A DNA stretch of 46,572 bases from positions 1 through 46,572 of the forward strand of contig CANNCS010000016.1 in the NCBI GenBank assembly GCA_947503115.1, in the 5' to 3' direction. Positions within the stretch are counted from its first letter, which is position 1. Each line of letters opens with the position of its first letter. Made by a program: the position numbers and the translations under genes. The notes beneath the pieces are model-generated. The model was not told the DNA's origin, searched no databases, and saw nothing but the letters and a program-made list of their open reading frames with translations. Of the stretch, positions 17,570 through 24,412 are shown piece by piece. Source of the stretch: an uncultured Marivita sp. (GTDB lineage: Bacteria; Pseudomonadota; Alphaproteobacteria; Rhodobacterales; Rhodobacteraceae).

Positions 17570-17835
17570 GACTTCGCGCCTTCCGAATATGTAAGTTACC
17601 TCAACCCTAAGCGCGGTTTGCAATCGGCGCAAGTTTCGTGATTGCTTACCCAACAGTTATGAAACCCCTTCATGCAAAGCCTGAGAATTTTGGACCTGAT
17701 GTGGCATCGCCATACCCGCCGACCTGTCCTATTGTTGCCACGGGTCGCAGACGGAAGCGGACAAGTCGAAATTTGCACTTTGGTCGTGCATCGCCTCAAT
17801 TACGAAGACTCAAGTAGAGCAAAGGAATCACAGAC

Positions 17836-18132
17836 ATGCCGGACGTCACAATTGTCTATTGGCGGGATATCCCGGCGCAGGTGATCGTGGGAAAAGGCCG
17901 TCGTGGCGCCAAGGCGCAACTGCCCGAACGTTTTGAGCAGGCCATCGACCGCGCCGCCATGAAAATCGGCGCATCGGACACCGATAGCTATCTTGCCGAA
18001 TGGCGCAAAGCCGCGCCTTATACGCTGGATGGAGACCCCGAAGAGGTCTGCTCTGCCGAAGCGGCCCGCATTGATGCGGAATACGACAAAGAGCGCCTGA
18101 AAGCGCTGATTAATAACGAAGGCTGGGCATAA
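17836..18132 (+). CDS. Virulence-factor-family small protein
   Basis: A 98-residue soluble protein that I recognise as the short family labelled 'virulence factor' in databases (MPDVTIVYWRDIPAQVIVGKGR start). The name is historical; no activity is established. It starts a rightward operon with methylenetetrahydrofolate reductase (27 bases downstream), a HAD hydrolase and a corrinoid methyltransferase. This co-occurrence suggests a role in one-carbon or corrinoid-linked metabolism. AAAGG at 17820-17824 precedes the start. The 266 bases upstream, shared with the divergent ppx gene, show no riboswitch I can recognise. Confidence 0.75.
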   Translation: MPDVTIVYWRDIPAQVIVGKGRRGAKAQLPERFEQAIDRAAMKIGASDTDSYLAEWRKAAPYTLDGDPEEVCSAEAARIDAEYDKERLKALINNEGWA

Positions 18133-18159
18133 GCCCCCATGACCCTGAGGGAGGCCATC

Positions 18160-19086
18160 ATGGCATTGTTGAATTTCCGCAAGCGCGAAACTGTCGAAAC
18201 CGGCACCAGCCCCGAGATGCAGGCGTTCCTCAAGGGGTACTCCATTGAAGTGATGCCGCGCACCGCAGAAAAAGTCGAAGATTTCCGCACTCTGTTGGCC
18301 CCTGGCACCCGCGTTTACATTGCCCATATCGAAGGCACCCCGATCGAAGACATGGTGGCAACCGCAAAACGTCTGACGGATGAAGGCTACCCGGTCATGC
18401 CGCACTTTCCGGCACGGATCATCAAGGATTCCGCCACGCTAGCAGACTGGATCACACGGTATCAGGGTGAAGCCGGTGTCGATCAGGCGCTGCTGCTTGC
18501 GGGAGGTGTGACCAAACCGCATGGGGACTTCGACAGTTCCATGCAGCTGATGGAGACAGGCCTCTTCGACAAGGCAGGTTTCAAGCGCTTGCATGTCGCG
18601 GGACACCCCGAGGGCAACAAGGACATCGACCCGAATGGCGGTATGAAAAACGTCGAAGACGCGCTGCGCTGGAAGCAGGCATTTTCGGAACGCACTGACG
18701 CCAAGATGGCGCTGGCCACTCAATTCGCCTTTGACGCCGACCCGATCATCAAATGGGTCGACGACCTGTCCGCCGCAGGCATCAATCTTCCGGTGCATAT
18801 CGGCATCGCAGGTCCGGCCAAGCTCCAAACCCTGATAAAATTCGCCATCGCCTGTGGTGTTGGCCCGTCGCTCAAGGTTCTTCAGAAGCGCGCAATGGAC
18901 GTTTCGAAATTGCTCTTGCCCTACGAACCAACGGACGTGTTGACCAAACTCGCCGCGCACAAGGCAAAGAACCCGGGGTTCAACATCGAACAGGTACACT
19001 TCTTCCCACTGGGTGGCATTAAGACCAATGCGACCTGGGCCATCGAAAATGGCGGTTCCGGCACAGCTCCCGCCGCTTCGCACTGA
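18160..19086 (+). CDS. Methylenetetrahydrofolate reductase family protein
   Basis: A 308-residue MetF-type TIM-barrel flavoprotein. Visible features are GTRVYIAHIEGTPIEDMVATAKRL near residue 50, the PHFPAR strand near 80, and LLAGGVTKPHGDF near 115, corresponding to the folate/FAD-binding strands. It would interconvert 5,10-methylene- and 5-methyl-tetrahydrofolate. I selected the ATG at 18160 because GGGAGG sits 6-11 bases upstream; the earlier ATG at 18139 has no ribosome site. Its operon with a methyltetrahydrofolate:corrinoid methyltransferase suggests that the methyl group moves to or from a corrinoid protein, rather than only to methionine. Confidence 0.85.
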   Translation: MALLNFRKRETVETGTSPEMQAFLKGYSIEVMPRTAEKVEDFRTLLAPGTRVYIAHIEGTPIEDMVATAKRLTDEGYPVMPHFPARIIKDSATLADWITRYQGEAGVDQALLLAGGVTKPHGDFDSSMQLMETGLFDKAGFKRLHVAGHPEGNKDIDPNGGMKNVEDALRWKQAFSERTDAKMALATQFAFDADPIIKWVDDLSAAGINLPVHIGIAGPAKLQTLIKFAIACGVGPSLKVLQKRAMDVSKLLLPYEPTDVLTKLAAHKAKNPGFNIEQVHFFPLGGIKTNATWAIENGGSGTAPAASH

Positions 19087-19095
19087 TCTGATCTA

Positions 19096-19755
19096 ATGCC
19101 AGCCCTACTTTTTGATCTCGACGGCACAATGCTGAATTCGGACCCCATTCACGAGGCCGTGTTCACGGAACTCTGGACGGCGCGGGGTCTGCCCGTTCCC
19201 GAAGGGTTCTACATGAAACAGGTGCATGGCCGCCTGAATGTTGATGTCTTTGCAGATTACTTGCCGGATGAACCCGATCCGCAGGGGCTGAGCGAATGGA
19301 AAGAAGCGCAGTTTCGGGACCGTTTGCCATCGCCCTACCCCTCGACACCCGGACTTGAGGCGTTTCTCGACCACGCACAGGAGCACGGCTGGCAACTCGC
19401 CGTTGTGACCAACGCCATGCGCCTCAATGCCGAAGCGATGCTCGGTGCCATCGGATTGCGATACAGGTTCGAAGTGATTGTGATCGGCGAAGAATGCGCC
19501 CACGGGAAGCCGCACCCGCTACCTTACCTTACCGCGATGAAGCTTCTGGGCGAAGCGCCTGAGACCTGCATCGCGTTTGAGGACAGCCCCTCCGGCATGC
19601 GTGCCGCCGCCGCCTCGGGTGCCTATAGCATCGGCGTCCGGTCCGCGCTGGACGACACCCAACTGCGCGCGGTTGGCGCAAAGATGACAATAGACGATTT
19701 CACAGACCCCAAGCTGCCAGGCATACTGGCCCGCATTGAAGGAATAGCCGCATGA
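19096..19755 (+). CDS. HAD superfamily hydrolase (beta-phosphoglucomutase-like)
   Basis: A 219-residue HAD phosphatase with all four motifs: FDLDGT (I, near residue 5), VVTN (II), GKPHPLPY with the conserved lysine (III), and FEDSPSGM (IV). The helical cap after motif I places it among beta-phosphoglucomutase/phosphoglycolate-phosphatase-like enzymes. It lies 9 bases after the MTHFR gene and overlaps the methyltransferase gene by ATGA, so all three are co-translated. The substrate is unknown, and the link to one-carbon metabolism is by position only. Confidence 0.87.
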   Translation: MPALLFDLDGTMLNSDPIHEAVFTELWTARGLPVPEGFYMKQVHGRLNVDVFADYLPDEPDPQGLSEWKEAQFRDRLPSPYPSTPGLEAFLDHAQEHGWQLAVVTNAMRLNAEAMLGAIGLRYRFEVIVIGEECAHGKPHPLPYLTAMKLLGEAPETCIAFEDSPSGMRAAAASGAYSIGVRSALDDTQLRAVGAKMTIDDFTDPKLPGILARIEGIAA

Positions 19756-20834
19756 CCCGCACGATTGTCGAGTCCAAGACCAAAACCGCCATCATCGGAT
19801 TCGACCAGCCGTTCTGCGTCATTGGCGAACGGATCAATCCCACCGGACGCAAGATCCTGAATGAAGAACTGGAGCGCGGAGATTTCAGCCGGGTCGAAGC
19901 CGACGCTTTGGCGCAGGTCGCGGCTGGTGCCAACATACTCGATATCAATTCGGGCGCCGTGTTCTCGAACAAGATGGCCGAAGATCCGCGTTATGCCGAT
20001 AATAACTTTGTCGAACCGACGCTGATGAAGGAACTGGTCGAACGTGTGCAGGCGATCACCGATTGCCCGCTCTGCATCGACAGTTCTGTACCCGGTGCGC
20101 TTGAAAACGGGCTTGCCGCAGCCGAAGGCCGCCCACTTCTGAACTCGGTCACCGGTGAGGAAGAACGTCTTGAGATGGTGCTGCCGTTGGTCAAAAAATA
20201 CAACGTGCCGGTTGTGGCGATCTCGAACGATGACACAGGCATCTCGGAAGACCCCGACGTGCGCTTTGCAGTCGCTAAGAAAATCGTCGAACGCGCCGCC
20301 GATTTTGGCATCCCGGCACATGACATCGTGGTTGACCCGCTGGTCATGCCGATTGGCGCGATGGGTACAGCGGGCCTTCAAGTTTTCACTCTCGTCCGTC
20401 GCCTGCGCGAAGAGCTTGGGGTCAACACGACTTGCGGCGCGTCCAACATCAGCTTTGGCCTTCCGAACCGTCACGGCATTAACAATGCCTTCCTGCCTAT
20501 GGCGATGGGTGCTGGCATGACTTCTGCCATCATGAACCCGGTCGCCCTCCCCGTCGGCCCCACCAAGATCGCCGAAAAGCGCGCCGAAGTCGCCGCCGCA
20601 GGTATCATGCTGCCCGAAGACATGGACGACGAAGCCTTCTGTGCGCTCTTTGGACTTGGCTCGACTAAACCGCGCCCTGGGAAAGAAATGGAAGCGATCC
20701 GCGCGGCCAACTTTCTCACCAACAATGACGAAGGCGGCGGCGCATGGATTTCGTTCAATCGTCAACCACCGAAAGCCGGGCAGGAAGGTCGAGGCCGCGA
20801 AGGCCGCACCGGGGGCCGCCGTCGCCGCGCATAA
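19752..20834 (+). CDS. Methyltetrahydrofolate:corrinoid/cobalamin methyltransferase
   Basis: A 360-residue pterin-binding (dihydropteroate-synthase-like) TIM-barrel methyltransferase. Typical features are FCVIGERINPTGRK near residue 22, GANILDINSG near 58, CIDSS near 97 and GASNISFGLP near 230. Such enzymes move a methyl group between methyl-tetrahydrofolate and a corrinoid protein during methylamine, betaine or O-demethylation. No corrinoid-protein gene is in the window. The last 20 residues form an arginine/glycine-rich tail ending GGRRRRA, unusual for the catalytic fold. The gene is the last of its operon, with a terminator 15 bases downstream. Confidence 0.87.
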   Translation: MTRTIVESKTKTAIIGFDQPFCVIGERINPTGRKILNEELERGDFSRVEADALAQVAAGANILDINSGAVFSNKMAEDPRYADNNFVEPTLMKELVERVQAITDCPLCIDSSVPGALENGLAAAEGRPLLNSVTGEEERLEMVLPLVKKYNVPVVAISNDDTGISEDPDVRFAVAKKIVERAADFGIPAHDIVVDPLVMPIGAMGTAGLQVFTLVRRLREELGVNTTCGASNISFGLPNRHGINNAFLPMAMGAGMTSAIMNPVALPVGPTKIAEKRAEVAAAGIMLPEDMDDEAFCALFGLGSTKPRPGKEMEAIRAANFLTNNDEGGGAWISFNRQPPKAGQEGRGREGRTGGRRRRA

Positions 20835-20848
20835 TAGATTACGGACAC

Positions 20849-20880
20849 AACCGTGCCCTCATTGGGCACGGTTTTCTTTA
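20849..20880 (+). terminator. Rho-independent terminator of the one-carbon operon
   Basis: An 8-bp GC-rich stem (CCGTGCCC at 20851-20858 against 20864-20871), extended by two A-T pairs, has a 5-base loop and is followed by TTTTCTTTA. It ends the rightward operon from 17836. Confidence 0.9.
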
Positions 20881-20964
20881 TTCACATTACTGAACCGTCG
20901 GAGCAAAGCTTCGTCTCACCTGACCGACGAGTGCTTTGATTTGCGATTTTTTAACTTCGACGTT

Positions 20965-20990
20965 CCAGAATCTTCGTACGAAGATTCTGG
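20965..20990. repeat. Perfect 26-bp palindrome
   Basis: CCAGAATCTTCGT at 20965-20977 is followed without a loop by its exact reverse complement at 20978-20990. An 8-bp GGGGCCCC palindrome overlaps its right end (20989-20996). It lies between the terminator of the rightward operon and the 3' end of the leftward DUF815 gene. The symmetry is too perfect for chance. It may be a dispersed repetitive palindrome or a protein-binding site. There is no second copy in this window. Confidence 0.85.
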
Positions 20991-21048
20991 GGCCCCTCAA
21001 TAAAATTCCGGGGCGATCAACAAGACGCGGGGCGATGTCAAAAAGACC

Positions 21049-21885
21049 CTAGATTGCAACCCCGCGACGCCCAGCCAAATCAGTGAAATACTGCCAGGCC
21101 ACACGACCCGATCGCGCGCCGCGTGTCGCCTGCCATTCGATCGCTTCAGCCCGCAAAGTCGCATCGTCTATAACGACACCATAAGCGTCACAATAGCCCC
21201 GGATCATCGCAAGAAAATCGTCTTGGTCGCACGGATGAAAGCCTAGCCACAAGCCAAAGCGGTCCGACAAAGACACCTTTTCTTCGACCGCTTCAGACGG
21301 GTTGATTGCAGACGACCGTTCATTCTCGATCATGTCTCGCGGCATCAAGTGACGGCGGTTCGAAGTGGCGTAGAACACCACATTGTCAGGTCTGCCCTCG
21401 ACCCCGCCATCCAACACGGCTTTTAGCGATTTGTAATGCTGATCATCATGGCTGAAACTCAGATCATCGCAAAACAACAAAAAGCGTTTATCAGAAACCC
21501 GCAAAAGGTTGAGCAACCGAGCGACGCTTGGCAAATCCTCGCGTTGCAGCTCTACAAGTTTGACCGGCAAGCCTTCGGCCAGCACAGCGGCATGCACCGC
21601 TTTGACAAGGCTCGACTTGCCCATTCCCCGCGCCCCCCAAAGAAGCGCATTGTTGGCGGGTAGACCTCGCGCGAACTGGCGTGTATTGGCCAAAAGCGTA
21701 TCACGACTGCGGTCCACCCCGACAAGCAGGTCAATCGGCACTCGGCTGACCTTAGGTACGGGTTGCAAGTTGTCCGGATCGACGTGCCAGACGAAGGCAT
21801 CTGCCACGTCGTAATCCGGTGCAGGCTGCGGCGCCGGGGCAAGCCGCTCCAGCGCGGCGGCGATCCGCTCCATCGGATCGCTCAC
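21049..21885 (-). CDS. DUF815 family ATPase
   Basis: A 278-residue AAA-like ATPase. Walker A is GARGMGKSS (about residues 84-92); Walker B is FLLFCDDLSF near 135, followed by FYATSNRRHLMPRD, a sensor-1-like segment. This is the DUF815 family, of unknown cellular role. The start overlaps the tatC stop by 4 bases (ATGA), making it the last gene of a leftward tatA-tatB-tatC-DUF815 unit. Coupling to tatC suggests a link with protein export or membrane quality control, but that is inference only. Confidence 0.87.
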   Translation of the reverse strand: MSDPMERIAAALERLAPAPQPAPDYDVADAFVWHVDPDNLQPVPKVSRVPIDLLVGVDRSRDTLLANTRQFARGLPANNALLWGARGMGKSSLVKAVHAAVLAEGLPVKLVELQREDLPSVARLLNLLRVSDKRFLLFCDDLSFSHDDQHYKSLKAVLDGGVEGRPDNVVFYATSNRRHLMPRDMIENERSSAINPSEAVEEKVSLSDRFGLWLGFHPCDQDDFLAMIRGYCDAYGVVIDDATLRAEAIEWQATRGARSGRVAWQYFTDLAGRRGVAI

Positions 21886-22835
21886 TTCTTAGCGTCCTCG
21901 TCGAATTCGCGCATTAGCGGGTCATCATCCATACCCTCGGCCGGATCTTCCTCAAACCAGAGACCTTGGGCCTTCAACTCTTTCTCGCGCTTTTTCTCAA
22001 CGCGACGGACAAGAATGATCGACACCTCATACAGCCCATATACCACTGTAAAGAGGATCAACTGCGTGACGACATCAGGCGGTGTCACCAAGGCTGCAAG
22101 CACCAGAATGCCCACCATGGCGTATTTCCGAACGCTGCCCAGACCATCGGCAGAGACCAGCCCCGCCTTGCCCATCAGCGTAAGAAGGACCGGCAGTTGG
22201 AAACACAGTCCAAACGCCATGATAAAAACCAGCGAGGTTTGCAAACTCTCGTTCACCTTTCCGAAGAAGGTGATCTTCAGACCATCATTGGTTGCAGGCA
22301 CGACCGCCGTTGGGTCCACTTCGACGGAATCTGACAAGAGGTTCGCAAACAGCGAGGGCGCGTCGGTGAAGCCCAAGAAGAACGACATCGCAAGCGGCGT
22401 TACAACGAAATGCGCGAAAGCGGCACCGGCCAGAAACATCACCGGTGAGGCAATGATGAACGGCAAAAAGGCGGATTTCTCGGATTTATAAAGGCCCGGT
22501 GCAATGAACCGCCACATTTGGTGCGCGATCACCGGAAATGACAAAGCGAAGCCAAACACTAGCCCGATACGGAACAGCACAAACAGGTATTCCTGGGGGC
22601 TGGTGTATTGCAACGTCGGAGCGGGATCCCCCAAAGCGCGCAGTGTTTGCTCGATCGGAACTAGCAAAAAGCGCAGTACATGCTCGGCCAGGAAATCGCC
22701 TTGAAACGGGATGAACAGCACACAAATGCCAACAAACAAAGCTAGAACCGACCGGATCAGTCGGGTACGCAGCTCCGCCAGATGTTCGATCAGCGGCGCG
22801 CTGCTGTCCTCGATATCTTCGTCCCCGGCACTCAT
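21882..22835 (-). CDS. tatC: Sec-independent protein translocase TatC
   Basis: A 317-residue polytopic membrane protein, the twin-arginine signal receptor. The diagnostic N-terminus is PLIEHLAELRTRLIRS (residues 13-28), followed by six hydrophobic segments. It is longer than the roughly 258-residue Escherichia coli protein because of a loop near residues 140-190 and an acidic C-terminal tail (WFEEDPAEGMDDD). Neighbours tatB (1 base upstream of its start) and tatA complete the translocase. At least one likely substrate, the TctC protein at 8558, is encoded nearby. Confidence 0.95.
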   Translation of the reverse strand: MSAGDEDIEDSSAPLIEHLAELRTRLIRSVLALFVGICVLFIPFQGDFLAEHVLRFLLVPIEQTLRALGDPAPTLQYTSPQEYLFVLFRIGLVFGFALSFPVIAHQMWRFIAPGLYKSEKSAFLPFIIASPVMFLAGAAFAHFVVTPLAMSFFLGFTDAPSLFANLLSDSVEVDPTAVVPATNDGLKITFFGKVNESLQTSLVFIMAFGLCFQLPVLLTLMGKAGLVSADGLGSVRKYAMVGILVLAALVTPPDVVTQLILFTVVYGLYEVSIILVRRVEKKREKELKAQGLWFEEDPAEGMDDDPLMREFDEDAKK

Positions 22836-22836
22836 C

Positions 22837-23289
22837 TTACGCGTCCTTTTCTGGCGCGGCGTCGGCTTTCAACGCCGCTTCCATCTCTTCGGCCTTCTTT
22901 AGCGCGTCTTCCGCCTCGCGTTTCTTGCGGTCTGCGGCAGCGCGCGCAGCGCTTGCTTCGATCTTTTTCTTGGCGGCTTCGCGTTCTGCCGACAACTTCC
23001 CGGTGTTGCTCTCGGGATTTATATTGGTCATCGACTTTGCTGCGTCCTTCACCCCATCCATGGCACTGCCGACCGGGTTGGTGGCCGCCTTAAAGGTCTT
23101 TTGAACATCGCGCACACCAGATTCGTCCGCCGCGTCATTCATCGCTCGGGAAAAATCACGGGCCATGCCACGGGCTTTGCCCATGAAATTTCCCACCTTC
23201 CGAAAGAGCACCGGCAAATCTTTGGGGCCAACGACGATCAACGCCACCACCCCGATCACCAAAAGCTCGGCAAAGCCAAGATCGAACAT
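22837..23289 (-). CDS. tatB: Sec-independent protein translocase TatB
   Basis: A 150-residue protein with one N-terminal membrane helix ([21 protein letters not shown]), a hinge PKDLP, an amphipathic helix and a long charged, alanine/lysine/glutamate-rich C-terminal region (about residues 85-150) likely to be helical or coiled. This is standard TatB architecture; with TatC it forms the signal-peptide receptor complex. It lies between tatA and tatC, with 5 bases to the tatA stop. Confidence 0.93.
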   Translation of the reverse strand: MFDLGFAELLVIGVVALIVVGPKDLPVLFRKVGNFMGKARGMARDFSRAMNDAADESGVRDVQKTFKAATNPVGSAMDGVKDAAKSMTNINPESNTGKLSAEREAAKKKIEASAARAAADRKKREAEDALKKAEEMEAALKADAAPEKDA

Positions 23290-23294
23290 CTGCG

Positions 23295-23516
23295 TTAGAC
23301 CTTGTCTTTCTCTTCGGTTTCCGGCGTCACGTCCTTGGCATTTTCAGCTTGCTGTTCTTCAAGTTCTTGCTTGCCTTCGTCCACGCCTTTTTTGAACGCT
23401 GTGATGCCTTTGCCCACTTCGCCCATTAGCGACGAAATTTTGCCACGACCAAACAGCACCAGCACCACGACGGCGATGAGCAAAAGGCCCGGCAGACCGA
23501 TATTTCCGATACCCAT
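23295..23516 (-). CDS. tatA: Sec-independent protein translocase TatA
   Basis: A 73-residue pore-forming Tat subunit: N-terminal helix ([20 protein letters not shown]), [16 protein letters not shown] amphipathic segment, and a charged tail. The ATG at 23516 is taken as start because it gives the canonical TatA N-terminus and has AAGGAG upstream; a longer frame would add 15 non-conserved residues. It is the first gene of the leftward tat operon, divergent from the WYL regulator across 174 bases. Confidence 0.93.
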   Translation of the reverse strand: MGIGNIGLPGLLLIAVVVLVLFGRGKISSLMGEVGKGITAFKKGVDEGKQELEEQQAENAKDVTPETEEKDKV

Positions 23517-23626
23517 GAAGTTTCTCCTTACCAGCAGGCCGCAGCCTGCATTGAATTCCACTGCGGTTGTTTAATGGCTCGTGCCCCGCTGCGAAAGCAC
23601 GAAAACACGCCAATTCATGCCGTTTT

Positions 23627-23660
23627 TGTCAAGAGCTTGTCAGTTGACAGCTTTTTGTCA
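23627..23660. promoter_or_regulatory. Phased TGTCA array, candidate operator of the WYL regulator
   Basis: Four copies of the pentamer occur in 34 bases: TGTCA at 23627-23631 and 23638-23642, TGACA (inverted) at 23645-23649, and TGTCA at 23656-23660. Spacings are 11, 7 and 11 bases, so two pairs lie one helical turn apart. The central two make the palindrome TGTCA-GT-TGACA. The array ends 30 bases before the WYL regulator start, where an autoregulatory operator is expected. The function is inferred. Confidence 0.6.
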
Positions 23661-23690
23661 GTATCCACCCAGTGCGGCACGGAGAATCAC

Positions 23691-24356
23691 ATGAAACGAA
23701 GCGACCGGCTATTTGCTCTGATGCAGCGCCTGAAGGATGGCCGCCTGCACACTGCCGAGGCGATGGCGCAGGATCTGGGTGTGTCTGTACGCACGATCTA
23801 CCGCGACATGGATACGCTTGCGGCCTCTGGCGTGCCCGTCGAAGGCGCGCGCGGGTCTGGCTATACCGCACAAGAGATGATCACCCTGCCACCCTTGAAC
23901 CTGACGCAGACAGAACTCGAAGCGCTCCATATCGGTCTTGCCACTATTGGAGCCTCTGACACAGAAGATCTTGCCAGTGCCGCCCGCGCCCTTTCCGACA
24001 AGATCGACGCCGTATTACCCGAAGACGTGGGCACGCCGACCGGTAAGTTTGGCTTTGCCACCTACCCCTTTGCCGAGGCCGCACAGGGTTTTCGGCACAT
24101 GCCAGCCTTCCGCAAGGCGATCCGCGCCCGCCAGAAGCTGCGCCTTCGGCTGGAGGAAGAAACAAAGATCCATGTCGTCCGCCCGCTGCACCTTGATTAC
24201 TGGGGCCGCATCTGGACCTGCGTCGTTTGGGACGAAACCGACGACACCTTTGCGACCTTCCGCATGGATCGGGTGACCGACCTCACACTAATGCCGGGGC
24301 TGTTTGTCGATGAGGCTGGCAAAACACTTAAGGATTTTCATGCCTTGCAGTCTTGA
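23691..24356 (+). CDS. YafY-type transcriptional regulator (HTH_11 + WYL-like)
   Basis: A 221-residue regulator. The N-terminal HTH (residues 1-60) has the YafY pattern: RLFALMQRLKDGR, then VSVRTIYRDMDTL as recognition helix, then GARGSGY in the wing. The C-terminal half (about 130-215) resembles a WYL ligand-sensing domain; a tryptophan-rich strand DYWGRIWTCVVWDE is visible but a canonical WYL triad is not. The ATG at 23691 has GGAG upstream. The reductive dehalogenase gene follows after 56 bases with no terminator, so the two are likely one transcription unit, and this protein is the probable sensor for its substrate. The upstream TGTCA array is its candidate operator. Confidence 0.85.
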   Translation: MKRSDRLFALMQRLKDGRLHTAEAMAQDLGVSVRTIYRDMDTLAASGVPVEGARGSGYTAQEMITLPPLNLTQTELEALHIGLATIGASDTEDLASAARALSDKIDAVLPEDVGTPTGKFGFATYPFAEAAQGFRHMPAFRKAIRARQKLRLRLEEETKIHVVRPLHLDYWGRIWTCVVWDETDDTFATFRMDRVTDLTLMPGLFVDEAGKTLKDFHALQS

Positions 24357-24412
24357 GCGCAGAGTGCTGCACTTGGCGAGGACGCGGAACACCGCGCCAA
24401 TGGGAGGACATA

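Noticed and set aside
17570-17835. SAM or SAH riboswitch ahead of the one-carbon operon
   Set aside because: The 266-base region shows none of the conserved core segments I know for these riboswitches.
19623-20765. Long open frame (380 codons) on the minus strand across the corrinoid methyltransferase
   Set aside because: It lies antisense to a clear enzyme, has no family features and is explained by codon bias of the real gene.
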